Below, in pieces: positions 10,112 to 19,160 of a DNA stretch of 64,000 nt. The stretch spans positions 62,001 to 126,000 of the forward strand of contig NZ_QXIR01000001.1 in the NCBI RefSeq assembly GCF_003581585.1, in the 5' to 3' direction. This DNA is from Bacillus salacetis. GTDB taxonomy: Bacteria; Bacillota; Bacilli; Bacillales; Bacillaceae_B. The position numbers and the translations under genes were made by a program. Below the pieces are notes generated by a model, which had not been told where the DNA came from, made no database searches, and saw nothing but the letters and a program-made list of their open reading frames with translations. How positions within the stretch are numbered: the stretch's first letter is position 1; each line of letters opens with the position of its first letter.

Positions 10112-10217
10112 TCCAGCATCACGACCAGACCGGTCAGGCATAAGACGAACCGGCGGGAAGGCCGCACTTCGGTCTTCTTGGCGGGTTGCTTATGAAAAAG
10201 GCGTGCTGAACGCTGGA
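10112..10217. repeat. Long nested hairpin element downstream of mrpG
   Basis: A 106-nt imperfect palindrome with nested stems: TCCAGC/GCTGGA outside, CATAAG/CTTATG, AACC/GGTT, and an apical GAAGGCCG/CGGTCTTC stem with loop CACTT. It is GC-rich compared with its surroundings and ends in GCTGGAGCTGG, a tail also seen near 34690 and 34815. It has no ORF. It is either a dispersed palindromic repeat or a structured 3' UTR. Confidence 0.6.
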
Positions 10218-10282
10218 GCTGGGGGAAGAACTCAATCCTGGCTATCCACACCTGAGATTTTTTTCATCTTCTTTAACAATGA

Positions 10283-10327
10283 AAAGACTGCATGTTTCGG
10301 CGACTTCGAAACATGCAGTCTTTCTTT
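10283..10327 (+). terminator. Terminator of the mrp operon
   Basis: Perfect 17-bp stem AAAGACTGCATGTTTCG with its complement, 7-nt loop, then TTTCTTTATG. It reads in the mrp direction. Confidence 0.88.
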
Positions 10328-10518
10328 ATGGACCCAGTTCTATCGGATGCTTCACTTTCTGGTATCAGTTCCGGACTTTTAGCTGCAGCTGGGGAAAGGA
10401 TTCAGGAAATCATATTGGGATTTGCTATATGAGGTATTTTTGAATTGTCTTACTTACTTGCAGGTTGTGGAATAACACAATAGCCCTGCTGGAGTCTTAT
10501 TCTCATCAGGAACTTCTT

Positions 10519-10675
10519 GCTTTGGGAATCTGGGTTTCTCTAGGGGCCACTTCCGTTTTGTTTCCTGCCCGGTTTGGACTCTAGAACCTCTTTAGGGGAC
10601 CTTTCCTTTCTTATTCCTGCTCGCTTTGGACTCTAGAAACTCTTTAGGGGACCTTTCCTTCTGGCGTCAGCTGCA
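10519..10675. repeat. Three-unit degenerate 52-bp tandem repeat
   Basis: Units begin at 10519, 10571 and 10623, exactly 52 bp apart. Units 2 and 3 share GGACTCTAGAA and CTCTTTAGGGGACCTTTCC; unit 1 is more diverged (TCTCTAGGGGCCACTTCCG). The region is non-coding. The flanks 10328-10518 and 10676-10795 show nothing else I can name. Confidence 0.65.
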
Positions 10676-10795
10676 TTTTTTGTAATCCAGCACCAATTTA
10701 ATGGAAGCCATTATCACCGGATATCTCTTCTTTTTTAAGTTTGTGTTGATTCTTGAATCCCTGGAGAGTCCTACATGAATTTTGACAAACCTAAC

Positions 10796-10837
10796 AAAAA
10801 GGACTGCAAACCGTTCATTCGGTTGATACAGTCCTTT
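10796..10837 (-). terminator. Terminator of the DUF2188 gene
   Basis: Stem GGACTG...AACC / GGTT...CAGTCC, with the minus-strand T-run from plus AACAAAAA, 6 nt after the stop codon at 10843. Confidence 0.8.
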
Positions 10838-10842
10838 TCATT

Positions 10843-11211
10843 TCAGTTGTCATATAACCTGTCCTCTACTTCCCCATCGCCTTTATGGATGACAAGGATC
10901 CCATCATGATCATTAACATATGGTTTCGCTTTTTCAAGCAAATCTTCTTTTGTTTCTTCTTTGTAAATGGCCTTATCGCTGCCTTCTTTCACCAATCCCC
11001 ATCCATCATCATTGGATTTCACATGATACTCTGTCTTATTCCCGGAATCGCCATCTACATACTTCTCTGCACGGTCCGTCGCAATGGCGATGGACCTCCC
11101 CTCGTCATATCCATCACGAAGCAGGGCGTTTCCGATTTCAATCGCTTTGTTCCGCACATCTGAAGAAAGGTTCTTCCATGATGCAGGATAATCATTCTTC
11201 GACCAAGGCAT
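10843..11211 (-). CDS. DUF2188 (YdaT-like) protein
   Basis: A 122-residue soluble, acidic protein. The first half (residues 1-50) starts MPWSKNDYPASWKNL and resembles the ChaB/YdaT N-terminal helix pair; the second half (residues 60-120) is a DUF2188 fold with HVKSNDDGWGLVKEG and a repeated-strand end (ILVIHKGDGEVED). The ATG at 11211 is chosen because AAAGGAG lies 8 nt before it and overlaps the alternative GTG at 11220. YdaT of B. subtilis belongs to the general-stress regulon; a similar role here is inference. Confidence 0.8.
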   Translation of the reverse strand: MPWSKNDYPASWKNLSSDVRNKAIEIGNALLRDGYDEGRSIAIATDRAEKYVDGDSGNKTEYHVKSNDDGWGLVKEGSDKAIYKEETKEDLLEKAKPYVNDHDGILVIHKGDGEVEDRLYDN

Positions 11212-11276
11212 ACGATTCACTCCTTTAGCAGTATTTATTATTAAAATTCCCCGTTCAAGAAAAGGTAAACACGCCC

Positions 11277-11329
11277 TTTATCGCATTAAAGCGGTGAGGG
11301 ACTGTCCCTCACCGCTTTAATGTGATAAA
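11277..11329. repeat. 53-bp palindrome with GGGACTGTCCC core (copy 1)
   Basis: Arms of 26 bp around a central T with a single mismatch. The outer arm is TTTATC, the middle ATTAAAGCGGTGAG and the core GGGACTGTCCC. It starts 3 nt downstream of the yuxO stop codon. There is no typical T-run. Same family as 35953 and 56035. Confidence 0.8.
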
Positions 11330-11332
11330 GTG

Positions 11333-11716
11333 TTATCTTTTTGGGACGACTGCCATCGTGCATCGTGATACACAAATCAAGCCGTCTTCTTCATCTGTTA
11401 TCCGGATATCCCAGACCATGGTGCTTTTCCCTTGATGAATGACAGTGGCCGTAGCTGTAACGGTTCCATCCTTTTTTGCTTTAATATGATTGGCATTGAT
11501 TTCAAGGCCAAAACAAATTTCTTTTTCCAGGTCGATCAGTTCAACGGCCCCGACACTTGCCACTGTTTCTGCCAATGCAACTGAAGCCCCTCCATGCAGG
11601 TACCCAAAAGGCTGCCTCGTTCTTTCATCAACAGGCATGGTTGCCACCACTTTTCCTTTGCCAAGTTCAATGATCTCCATTCCTAAAGCGCTGATCAGCG
11701 TATTTTCATTATTCAA
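11333..11716 (-). CDS. yuxO: Hot-dog-fold thioesterase (PaaI / DHNA-CoA thioesterase-like)
   Basis: A 127-residue single-domain thioesterase. The signature FGYLHGGASVALAET (around residues 38-52) is the PaaI/MenI active-site helix, with His-Gly-Gly and the acidic residue of the ALAET helix. YuxO-type proteins are proposed to hydrolyse 1,4-dihydroxy-2-naphthoyl-CoA in menaquinone synthesis. Start: TTG at 11716 with AGAGGTG 6 nt upstream fits better than the GTG at 11725, which is inside the ribosome site. In B. subtilis yuxO is between mrp and comA; here comA, comP, comX and comQ are absent and the next gene is yuzC-like. Confidence 0.85.
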   Translation of the reverse strand: MNNENTLISALGMEIIELGKGKVVATMPVDERTRQPFGYLHGGASVALAETVASVGAVELIDLEKEICFGLEINANHIKAKKDGTVTATATVIHQGKSTMVWDIRITDEEDGLICVSRCTMAVVPKR

Positions 11717-12062
11717 ATCTGTCACCTCTTCTATTAATTCCTTAAGCTAACTTTCTCGATATATGTACAAAAATCCTCTTTTGTCCCCTGATTTTTTATA
11801 TACTCCCAATAATTCCATGATTGTTTCCCCCTTCATGAATGGCTGTTTTGATTCTAAGGTCATTTATCTAAAAAAGGGAAAGCAGCTGCTTCCCGGGATT
11901 TTCTCTGTGAATTACAGCAATAAATTTATATAAAACAGCAGCGGAGTTAACGAAAAGAACATCATGAATATAGAAAAGGCGGTGTGCATATAGTTCTCTA
12001 TGAACAGGAAACGATTGTAAATTCTGCTTCCAGCTCTGGCCATCCAAGAAAGGAGTCAACAT
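11717..12062. other. Intergenic region without recognised features
   Basis: A gap of about 345 bp upstream of yuxO (minus) and of the yuzC-like gene (plus). It should carry both promoters, but no convincing -35/-10 pair, repeat or RNA was identified. The quorum-sensing genes comQXPA found in this place in B. subtilis are missing. Confidence 0.4.
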
Positions 12063-12458
12063 ATGCATAGATACCATCCCTTCTATACACCCATACAAAG
12101 GCCGCAAACTCCAACGTGGCCGCCCGTCAATCCCTATCATACAATGTACCGGCGCCCTTATGAATATCCTCCTGTACAGCCGCAGCAGTTCATGGATTCT
12201 GCTGGAAAAACGAAACCCCTTTTGGATGAGGCCAAACTCATCCTGGATAAAGTTTCCGCATCAAATGATTTTGCCGCAAAATTAATGGGTGCGGCACAAA
12301 AAGCAGATATGAAGGAAGTAAACCGGCTGATCAAATTAACCGGGGTCCAAAGTATTCCAGGAATCAAATTCAATCCTGATGGTTTCACAATGGACTTCAG
12401 CAGCCAAACCGCACATATAGACTGCTGCCATCTGACCATTATCCTCCGATGGAAGTAG
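12063..12458 (+). CDS. yuzC: YuzC-like protein, probable spore coat associated
   Basis: A 131-residue protein. The first 45 residues are rich in Pro, Tyr, His, Arg and Gln, typical of spore coat proteins. The rest (residues 48-131) is a compact helical domain with GIKFNPDGF and a C-terminal HIDCCHLTIILRW strand containing adjacent cysteines. The ribosome site AGGAG is 7 nt before the ATG. Position after yuxO matches yuzC of B. subtilis, whose product is reported in the inner spore coat. The assignment rests on position and composition. Confidence 0.65.
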   Translation: MHRYHPFYTPIQRPQTPTWPPVNPYHTMYRRPYEYPPVQPQQFMDSAGKTKPLLDEAKLILDKVSASNDFAAKLMGAAQKADMKEVNRLIKLTGVQSIPGIKFNPDGFTMDFSSQTAHIDCCHLTIILRWK

Positions 12459-12471
12459 AATGCATTAAAAA

Positions 12472-12498
12472 GAGCTGCCTCGGCAGCCCATTTTTTTA
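12472..12498. terminator. Shared terminator between convergent genes
   Basis: GCTGCC/GGCAGC stem with T-runs on both sides (plus ATTTTTTTATT, minus TCTTTTTAATG), serving yuzC and the Gly/Tyr-rich gene. Confidence 0.75.
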
Positions 12499-12720
12499 TT
12501 AATAAGGGTATCCCCCATAGCCGTATCCTGAACCATACCCATATCCGTATCCGGGATAAGCTCCATAACCATAAAATGGCGGTCTATAATAGTAAGGCGG
12601 TCTTACCAGCGCTCCTCCAATTACACCGCCAAGGACCCCTCCCAGAAAAGGCAGTCCGAATCCCCAGCCGAACCTGCTTCCATAAGCCGGATTCCTGAAG
12701 TGAAATCGCGGATCATTCAT
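12499..12720 (-). CDS. Glycine/tyrosine-rich small protein
   Basis: A 73-residue protein. A short charged start leads to a glycine-rich hydrophobic stretch (GGVLGGVIGGALV, residues 28-40) and a tail of Tyr-Gly-Pro repeats ending YGYGGYPY. A strong ribosome site (AAGGAGGT) is 8 nt before the ATG. Composition resembles spore coat or exosporium proteins, and it faces the yuzC-like gene. No family recognised. Confidence 0.65.
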   Translation of the reverse strand: MNDPRFHFRNPAYGSRFGWGFGLPFLGGVLGGVIGGALVRPPYYYRPPFYGYGAYPGYGYGYGSGYGYGGYPY

Positions 12721-12829
12721 TTCTGCATACCTCCTTCTATATTTAAGGCTTCATTACCTATGTATGCAGGAAAAGTCCAAATTGCATGGGCAGAAGTATA
12801 TAAATCGGATACGCCGGACCTCCGCAATA

Positions 12830-12860
12830 AAAAAGGATGCCTCCAATGAGAAGCATTCTT
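12830..12860 (-). terminator. Probable terminator of yuiF
   Basis: Imperfect stem GGATGC/GCATTC around CTCCAATGAG with a minus-strand T-run (plus AATAAAAAA). It lies about 135 nt after the yuiF stop. Confidence 0.5.
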
Positions 12861-12995
12861 GCTTTGTCTTGTAAGTGGTTTTCCCTCTATGGGAGAGCAA
12901 CACTTTTCTTACTAGAATAAATGTATTTATCAGATGAATCAGGTCAATTTTTTAGAAAGCCGCAATGACCAGCAGCCCAGCATAAGAAATGGCCC

Positions 12996-14312
12996 TTATA
13001 AAATGATTGCTGCAATCCAGCCAAAAATGATCAACGGAATGTTAAAGTGCAGGAATGTCGGCACACATGTATCCCAAATGTGGTTATGCTGGCCGTCTGC
13101 GTTCAACCCGGCAGTAGGTCCCAGAGTGGAATCGGAGGCGGGTGAACCTGCATCTCCCAAAGCCCCTGCTGTCCCTACGATAGCAACCGTGGCGAGCGGA
13201 CTGAATCCAAGTTCCAAGGCAAGCGGTACAAAGATCGCTGCAATGATCGGGATGGTTGCAAAAGATGAACCGATTCCCATGGTGACAAGAAGTCCGACAA
13301 TCAACATAAGCAATGCTGCAAGTGATTGATTCCCGCCAATGATATCAGAAGTGGCTTCCACAAGGGTTTCAACATCCCCTGTAGCCTGAACAACTGCAGC
13401 AAAACCATTGGCAGCAATCATGACAAAGCCAATGAAAGCCATCATTTTCATGCCCTCTGTCAATACCCCGTCAGCGTCTGTCCATTTAACCGAACCCGAC
13501 ACATAAAGAATGGCCAAACCGGCTAATGCCCCAAAAATCATGGAGTCCAGAGCAAGCTGAACATACAGGGCAGCAACAATTGAGATTATAGCAAAGATAA
13601 TTCCTTTCCTGGAATAAACCGTTGCCGTTTCTGCCTTCTGTTCTCTTACATTCTTATATTGGCGCGGTTTTCTATAGCTGAAGAAAACGGCTATTAACAA
13701 ACCGGCCACCATTCCTGCTGCCGGCAGAAACATCGCTTTCGGGATATCCCCCATTGAAATTGCCAATCCGCTTGATTCCATGTTCTGGGCAATGATTTCA
13801 TGGAACATGAATCCGAATCCGTACGGGAGCAGGATGTATGGTGTTGTCAGACCGAATGTCAATACGGAAGCAATCAGCCTCCTGTCAATCTCAAGCTCGA
13901 CCATAACCTTTAAAAGTGGCGGCACCAGGATCGGGATGAAAGCGATATGGATGGGTATGAGATTCTGAGAGAAACACGCCATTAATAAAATTGAAAAAAC
14001 AATAAGTGCTTTAGAAAGCGCCTTTCTTCTGGAATCTCTTTCCTTTCCCGCCATTCGAATGACAAAATCCACAAGCAGGTTTGGAATCCCTGTATAAGAA
14101 ATCGCTACAGCAAACCCGCCAAGCAAAGCGTAGCTGATCGCAATATTGGCTCCGCCGCCTAATCCTTCCGTAAAGACATTGACCGTTTCATTGATTCCCA
14201 AGCCGCCTGTCAATCCCCCTGCAAGTGCTCCGGCAATCAAGGCAAAAACCACATTCACACGGAACAAACTGAGGATAAGCATGATCAGGACAGCCACGAT
14301 GACTGCATTCAT
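12996..14312 (-). CDS. yuiF: NhaC/ArsB-type transporter YuiF
   Basis: A 438-residue membrane protein of the ion transporter superfamily, annotated either as a Na+/H+ antiporter or as an amino-acid transporter. About 11-12 helices are visible, with family motifs [21 protein letters not shown] and [20 protein letters not shown] (near residue 390), the latter typical of NhaC-like carriers. Start ATG at 14312 follows AAAGGAG by 8 nt, which gives the same length as B. subtilis YuiF. No riboswitch or operator is seen upstream. Substrate unknown. Confidence 0.85.
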   Translation of the reverse strand: MNAVIVAVLIMLILSLFRVNVVFALIAGALAGGLTGGLGINETVNVFTEGLGGGANIAISYALLGGFAVAISYTGIPNLLVDFVIRMAGKERDSRRKALSKALIVFSILLMACFSQNLIPIHIAFIPILVPPLLKVMVELEIDRRLIASVLTFGLTTPYILLPYGFGFMFHEIIAQNMESSGLAISMGDIPKAMFLPAAGMVAGLLIAVFFSYRKPRQYKNVREQKAETATVYSRKGIIFAIISIVAALYVQLALDSMIFGALAGLAILYVSGSVKWTDADGVLTEGMKMMAFIGFVMIAANGFAAVVQATGDVETLVEATSDIIGGNQSLAALLMLIVGLLVTMGIGSSFATIPIIAAIFVPLALELGFSPLATVAIVGTAGALGDAGSPASDSTLGPTAGLNADGQHNHIWDTCVPTFLHFNIPLIIFGWIAAIIL

Positions 14313-14538
14313 GTTGAAGTCTCCTTTCAAGAGCAATAAAATATTATGCTTTAGTTCGCTAAATTGGTAGAGCGTTAAAATACTTATATTAATCTATCAG
14401 ATGGGAATAATGCTGTCAACGCTTTAACGTGCTAAACCACTAAAATGTCTTATTCCAATTATTTCTTATCTCAGTTCACTTATCCCTTTTAGCAATGTAC
14501 CCCATTTCAGAAACAGTATACCTGTAGATCAAAACAAT

Positions 14539-14569
14539 AAAAAAAGCCTGCCTCAAAAGAGACAAGCTT
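14539..14569 (-). terminator. Terminator of pepA
   Basis: Stem AAGC-TG-CTC / GAG-CA-GCTT around AAAA, with a seven-T run on the minus strand. Confidence 0.75.
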
Positions 14570-14579
14570 CTCCTGTAAT

Positions 14580-16085
14580 TTATTTTTCAGATGATTCAAA
14601 GCGTTCAACCAGTAATGCAAGCGTACGGGCCATCACGCCTGTTGCGCCGGCCGGTCCGAGATTGTGGTCGGATTTCGAAGTGGCTGTCCCTGCGATATCA
14701 AGGTGGACCCATGGCGTGCCTTCAGCGAATTCGCCGACAAAAGCTCCGCCCATTATGGCATGGCCTTCCCTTCCTGGAGAATTGTTCAAGTCAGCTATTT
14801 TGCTGCTTCTGACCCGTTTCTTGTCATTCTCTGTATAAGGGAGCCTCCAGATGAATTCTCCTGCTTCAGAGGAGGCTTCCAATACCTGCTCAAATAGAGC
14901 TTCATCATTCGTTAATGCACCTGTTTTATCATTACCGAGTGCCACAATGACACCGCCTGTCAGCGTAGCGACATCCACCAGGTAGTTTGCGCCGTGATGC
15001 TTAGCATATGTCATGCCGTCTGCCAGAGCAAGGCGTCCTTCTGCATCCGTGTTCAGGACTTCGATGGTCTTTCCGCTCATTGCTGTAATGACATCATCCG
15101 GTTTGAAAGCATTCCCGCTTACCATATTGTCTGTGGATGGAATGACAGCGACGACGTTTTGTTCAGGCTTCAGTTCCCCGATGATTTCCATTGCCCCTAG
15201 AACAGCAGCTGCACCGCCCATATCGGTTTTCATACCGACGATTCCGTCTTTCGGTTTAAGGGAGTACCCGCCTGTATCAAAGGTGATTCCTTTTCCGACA
15301 AGCCCGATGACATCATTCCACTCGTCTCTGCCCTGATATTTAAGTACAATCATTTTGGGAGGCTCCACCGATCCCTGATTCACGGCAAGAAGCGCGCCCA
15401 TTCCGAGCTTCTCCATCTCTTCTTTATCAAGGATTTCCACTTCGAATTCATACTTTTTACCGATTTCCGTTGCATAGTCAGCAAGCTTTGTGGAAGTGAG
15501 GATATTACCCGGTGCATTTACCAGCGCACGGGCTGAATTAACTCCCCTGCCGTGTGCATAGCCAACCTGAAGGGCAGCTTCGATCTCAGCGCTATCCTCT
15601 TGTGAGAAGGCTGTCAGGTTGTTGATGAATGTTTCCGGGACATTCCCTTTGTGCTTGTAGCCGGGGAACCTGTAGGTAGCCATAGTGAATGCTTCGCTGA
15701 CAGCATGGGCGATGTCTGAAGCATCAAGCTGATCGGTGCTCAAAGTATCCAGTGCAACCGCAAAAGAAGAGATCTTCATTTCCTGTATCGACTTGGATGC
15801 TTTACCGATTGCTTCCCTTAATCCATCGAAGGAAAGTTCCTTTGCTTTCCCCAGACCTATAAACACCAGGCGTTTTGCAGGGATTTTACCAAACGTATGT
15901 ACTTTTGAAACTGCATTCAGCTTAGAGGAAAGATCTCCGGATTTGACCAGCTCTGTTAAATGCCCGTCAAACTTTGAATCCAGCTCTGCCAATTCCCCTG
16001 TGAACTCAGGAGCATTGAACAGCCCAACCAGGATACATTCCTGTTCATTTTCAAAAAAACGATTATTCACAACTGTAAATTTCAT
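14580..16085 (-). CDS. pepA: Leucyl aminopeptidase (M17)
   Basis: A 501-residue cytosolic metalloaminopeptidase that removes N-terminal residues from peptides using two metal ions. The M17 signature [12 protein letters not shown] lies near residue 340 and supplies metal ligands and the catalytic Arg; [13 protein letters not shown] and [13 protein letters not shown] upstream carry other ligands and the catalytic Lys. The start is ATG 16085 after GGAGGTG with 8-nt spacing; the longer frame upstream is an in-frame extension without a ribosome site. Corresponds to yuiE, between yuiF and yuiD. Confidence 0.95.
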   Translation of the reverse strand: MKFTVVNNRFFENEQECILVGLFNAPEFTGELAELDSKFDGHLTELVKSGDLSSKLNAVSKVHTFGKIPAKRLVFIGLGKAKELSFDGLREAIGKASKSIQEMKISSFAVALDTLSTDQLDASDIAHAVSEAFTMATYRFPGYKHKGNVPETFINNLTAFSQEDSAEIEAALQVGYAHGRGVNSARALVNAPGNILTSTKLADYATEIGKKYEFEVEILDKEEMEKLGMGALLAVNQGSVEPPKMIVLKYQGRDEWNDVIGLVGKGITFDTGGYSLKPKDGIVGMKTDMGGAAAVLGAMEIIGELKPEQNVVAVIPSTDNMVSGNAFKPDDVITAMSGKTIEVLNTDAEGRLALADGMTYAKHHGANYLVDVATLTGGVIVALGNDKTGALTNDEALFEQVLEASSEAGEFIWRLPYTENDKKRVRSSKIADLNNSPGREGHAIMGGAFVGEFAEGTPWVHLDIAGTATSKSDHNLGPAGATGVMARTLALLVERFESSEK

Positions 16086-16273
16086 TTTATAAACACCTCC
16101 AACCCAATTATATATAAATTTTCGATATATTTCGAATGTAAGGACCCCATTTATCCAAATGAATGATTTCTTCTGGAATGATTTTCTATGGTATAATTGG
16201 GAAAACATTTTTTAGCAGAGAACGGGAAAAGAATTAAAATAAATAACCCTAGAAAGGATGTTTTGCGACAGCG

Positions 16274-16747
16274 ATGGAACTACTTACGAATTTTCCGCTT
16301 TGGGCAGCATTAGCAGGCATTTTTTTCGCACAGTTCATTAAAGTGCCCATTCAATTTATGGCCACAAAAAAAGTCGACTGGTCCTTGCTTACTTCCACTG
16401 GAGGTATGCCCAGTTCGCATTCAGCTGCCGTAACAGCGTTATCTACAGGCGTAGCCCTTGAAGCAGGCCTGGATTCCCCCATATTTGCGGTTTCAGCCAT
16501 CTTTGCCATCATTACTATGTTTGATGCAACAGGGGTAAGGCGCCAGGCAGGTGAGCAGGCCATCGTCTTGAATAAACTGGTCGGGGATTTTCAGAAGTTT
16601 GTCGGGGACGCAAAGGGCTGGCAGAAGAAGCCGGAAGAAGAAAAACGAAAAGAATTGAAGGAACTGCTCGGACATAAACCGATTGAAGTCCTTTTTGGCG
16701 GGCTGACCGGCATAATGCTGACATTGGTCATCTATTATACTCTTTAG
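16274..16747 (+). CDS. yuiD: YuiD, divergent PAP2 family membrane protein
   Basis: A 157-residue protein of the divergent PAP2 (DUF212) family, with about four membrane helices and GGMPSSHSAAVTAL at residues 46-59, the phosphatase-like SxxH motif, plus DATGVRRQAGEQA near residue 84. The family is related to acid phosphatases, but no substrate is known. A possible -10 (TATAAT) lies at 16192-16197. The GAAAGGA ribosome site is rather far (about 13 nt) from the ATG. Confidence 0.85.
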   Translation: MELLTNFPLWAALAGIFFAQFIKVPIQFMATKKVDWSLLTSTGGMPSSHSAAVTALSTGVALEAGLDSPIFAVSAIFAIITMFDATGVRRQAGEQAIVLNKLVGDFQKFVGDAKGWQKKPEEEKRKELKELLGHKPIEVLFGGLTGIMLTLVIYYTL

Positions 16748-16768
16748 AAACGATTGGTGGGAATACTC

Positions 16769-17560
16769 TTGAGAATTGTATCAATTTGCCCCAGTAATAC
16801 CGAAGTGCTCGATTATTTGGGACTGACCTCCTCCCTGGTTGGAATCGATGACTTCTCAGACTATCCCGAAGAGGTCCACAACCTTCCAAAGCTCGGACCG
16901 GATCTCAGTATAGACATGGACAAGACAGCGGAGCTTAAGCCCGATTTAGTGCTTGCGTCCTTAAGTGTGCCAGGCATGGAAAAAAACATTGAAGAACTGA
17001 AGAGAAGGAATCTTCCCTTTATCGTCACCAATCCCCAAAGCTTTGAGGATATCGCCCAGGACCTGTTGACGGTCGGAAAAGCTTGCGGTGCCGAGGAGAC
17101 AGCAATTGAAAAGCAGAGGGAGTTTCGGGAGAGAATCGAATTATTAAAGGAGGCAGCAGCATCTGCTCCCTCCGCTCCCGAGCTTTATTGGGAATGGTGG
17201 CCCAAGCCAGTCTTCACCCCGGGAAGGATCAATTGGCTTACAGAGCTCAGCATGCTTGCAGGAGCAGAGAATCTCTTTAGGGATGTTGAGCTTGCCAGCA
17301 TTCAGACCGATTGGGAGGATGTCCGCAAACGGAATCCGGATTATATTTGCTTGGCATGGGTCGGCGTAAGGCGGGAAAAAGTCAACCCGGCGGTTGTGAC
17401 CAAAAGAAAGGACTGGACCGGTTTGGATGCTGTTATCCATGACCGGATTCTTATCCTTGAAGAGGAATTGTACTGCCGCCCTTCTCCCAGACTGCTTGAT
17501 GGTGCTTTAAAGCTTGGTAAGCTCCTGCATCCTGAACAGTATGGCTCAGTTGAATTCTAG
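16769..17560 (+). CDS. Cobalamin-binding-protein-like (BtuF fold), no signal peptide
   Basis: A 263-residue protein of the helical backbone binding-protein superfamily (BtuF/FepB). It starts RIVSICPSNTEVLDYLGL, the usual first strand and helix, and has TDWEDVRKRNPDYICLAW near residue 190. The start is taken as TTG 16769, with GGTGGG 7 nt upstream, giving the family's usual MRIVS start. There is no signal peptide or lipobox and no ABC permease nearby, so it may be a cytosolic protein rather than a transport receptor. It directly follows yuiD (21-nt gap) and probably shares its transcript. Confidence 0.75.
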   Translation: MRIVSICPSNTEVLDYLGLTSSLVGIDDFSDYPEEVHNLPKLGPDLSIDMDKTAELKPDLVLASLSVPGMEKNIEELKRRNLPFIVTNPQSFEDIAQDLLTVGKACGAEETAIEKQREFRERIELLKEAAASAPSAPELYWEWWPKPVFTPGRINWLTELSMLAGAENLFRDVELASIQTDWEDVRKRNPDYICLAWVGVRREKVNPAVVTKRKDWTGLDAVIHDRILILEEELYCRPSPRLLDGALKLGKLLHPEQYGSVEF

Positions 17561-17562
17561 GC

Positions 17563-17597
17563 AAAAAGAGGAAGGGCATGCAGCCCTTCCTCTTTCT
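17563..17597. terminator. Bidirectional terminator
   Basis: 12-bp perfect stem AAAGAGGAAGGG with complement and 7-nt loop, between convergent genes. Confidence 0.85.
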
Positions 17598-17599
17598 TA

Positions 17600-18304
17600 T
17601 CACTCTTCATTTTTTTGAATATATTTCTGCCTGAACACTTGCATGCTCTCATTTTCATTCAACGCTTCCAGTTCACCCTCTGTGAGCTTGCCTGTTCCCT
17701 TAGTAACGACGTATACTTCCAAATCCTTTTTACCCCAATGCTTGTACACTTCATCCACTGTTTCATAATACAGGTCAAGTCTATGCCCTTTGATTGCACT
17801 TCCAGTGTCCGCCACTACACCATATCCATATCCGGGGATAAATAATATCGTCCCTATTGGAAAAACAGCAGGGTCTGCAGCGACCGTAGAATATAAGTCC
17901 CTTTTCACTTTTACTCCTGAGTATGTAATCCCATAAGCCGGATGGTCCGGAAGCTTGCCTGTGGATTCAATTCCTGCTGTATATCCAGTTGCCGTCACCG
18001 TCGATTTTGGGTACTGGGACCAATCGATGGCATCTTCGAGCGATTTCGGTTTCGCTGTCACCGGCTCTGCAGCTGAAATCAAAGTCCGCAAACTCTTTGC
18101 CCTCTTCAGCAGCTTATCTTTTAAAGATAATGTTTTATATGAATGCTCTTTATATACAATTTCCTTTGTTTCTATTTGTCCTGTCATCCAGCTGGAAAAG
18201 GATTGTGCTTTGACTCCAGAGATTGATTGGAACGTCATAAACAATGCTGCCGCAAACAAGACAGCCATAACCATCCTCTTGGACCATTTTTTAAAATTTT
18301 TCAT
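17600..18304 (-). CDS. yuiC: YuiC, 3D-domain (Sps/MltA-like) protein
   Basis: A 234-residue secreted or membrane-anchored protein: signal helix at residues 10-33, a linker, then a C-terminal 3D domain (about 100-210). The domain contains the aspartate positions in [27 protein letters not shown] and RLDLYYE. 3D domains of this kind cleave peptidoglycan glycan strands (MltA-like fold); YuiC homologues are linked to resuscitation and stationary-phase survival. Ribosome site GGAGGAG, 10 nt before the ATG. Confidence 0.88.
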   Translation of the reverse strand: MKNFKKWSKRMVMAVLFAAALFMTFQSISGVKAQSFSSWMTGQIETKEIVYKEHSYKTLSLKDKLLKRAKSLRTLISAAEPVTAKPKSLEDAIDWSQYPKSTVTATGYTAGIESTGKLPDHPAYGITYSGVKVKRDLYSTVAADPAVFPIGTILFIPGYGYGVVADTGSAIKGHRLDLYYETVDEVYKHWGKKDLEVYVVTKGTGKLTEGELEALNENESMQVFRQKYIQKNEE

Positions 18305-18603
18305 GTAAGAATCACTCCTCCCATCACTATTACTTTCCCAAAAGAGATGAATATATTCAGGAATTAGTTAAAAAGTCTAATAGTTTCAACTTTCTGAATA
18401 GTGATCAAGGAGTATTTTCCACACCTGAGGTGCAGCCACACGGAGCTTTGAGACCTTGTAAAATCGATGTAACGCTTATGCAATCAGGCAGCTAAAGCCA
18501 AAACCTTAAGCTGTCCTGGATGATTAGCCAAATCCATATAAAGACGTCCAAGGAGGGAAAACCAGCTGTATAGCTTTCTCGAAACTGCTTAATCATAGGA
18601 AGA
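18305..18603. other. Intergenic stretch without recognised features
   Basis: Upstream of yuiC and left of a MITE-like copy. I see no ORF with a ribosome site, no clear promoter and no RNA motif. Confidence 0.4.
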
Positions 18604-18763
18604 GGCTGCTTTCGCATATTTTCGGAAAAATCCCAGATGCCGGATTTTCCCCTGTAAGAACGAGCAGCTCTTTTCTTTCCTGCTCACTAGGGTTTTTACG
18701 ACGATATACCAGAATATTATTTGAAATTTGTATTGAATAGCAAGAAAGTTTACGAAAAGAGCC
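18604..18763 (+). mobile_element. MITE-like element, copy A (internally deleted)
   Basis: 160 bp. Left end GGCTGCTTTCGCATATTTTC, right end CAAGAAAGTTTACGAAAAGAGCC, inverted with respect to each other. The GGAAAAATCCCAGATGCCGGATTTTCC hairpin segment is present across 18622-18650. About 30 bp found in full copies is missing. Flanks TAGGAAGA and CAGGAATG match at 5 of 8 bases. Confidence 0.75.
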
Positions 18764-18785
18764 CAGGAATGTGCATTTGTGGAAA

Positions 18786-18820
18786 ATAAAAAAACCCTAT
18801 GCTGATAAGCAAAGAGTTTT
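18786..18820 (-). terminator. Terminator of yuiB
   Basis: Imperfect stem AAAACCCTATGC / GCAAAGAGTTTT with a minus-strand T-run. Confidence 0.6.
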
Positions 18821-18836
18821 CAAATAGAATATGAAA

Positions 18837-19160
18837 TCAAAACATCTGATATCCTTTTTTCCTGAGGACCTTCATCGTGAGGCCTGCCACGATTGCACCG
18901 GCAAGACCACAAGACAATATAAGAACATCAACTGCCGTAAGGGATGTAAACTTGGTTCCAAGGGCAGAGAATGAATCCCCGGAGTTTCTAAAATAATCTA
19001 TGAACCGTACTTCATCTATAATGAAGATTGTAATGAGCGGATAAATGACTGCCATGATCCATGTCATGCGCAGCAGCATATTCAGCAAAAAGCCAATACC
19101 AAAAAACAGTACAAAAAATAATAACATTGATATAATCACAACTGGAATTCCCATTTGCAT
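18837..19160 (-). CDS. yuiB: YuiB-like membrane protein
   Basis: A 107-residue integral membrane protein with three predicted helices, starting MQMGIPVVIISMLLFFVL. The start is ATG 19160, 8 nt after GGAGGTG; the longer frame to 19220 has no ribosome site. Length and sequence match B. subtilis YuiB (about 105 aa). Function unknown. It lies between yuiC and yuiA on the same strand. Confidence 0.82.
   Translation of the reverse strand: MQMGIPVVIISMLLFFVLFFGIGFLLNMLLRMTWIMAVIYPLITIFIIDEVRFIDYFRNSGDSFSALGTKFTSLTAVDVLILSCGLAGAIVAGLTMKVLRKKGYQMF

Noticed and set aside
12996-14312. Riboswitch or T-box upstream of yuiF.
   Set aside because: The 14313-14538 region was read on the minus strand and shows none of the known conserved blocks.
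16086-16208. 41-residue extension of leucyl aminopeptidase.
   Set aside because: No ribosome site upstream, while GGAGGTG sits 8 nt before the ATG at 16085 and the family length fits.
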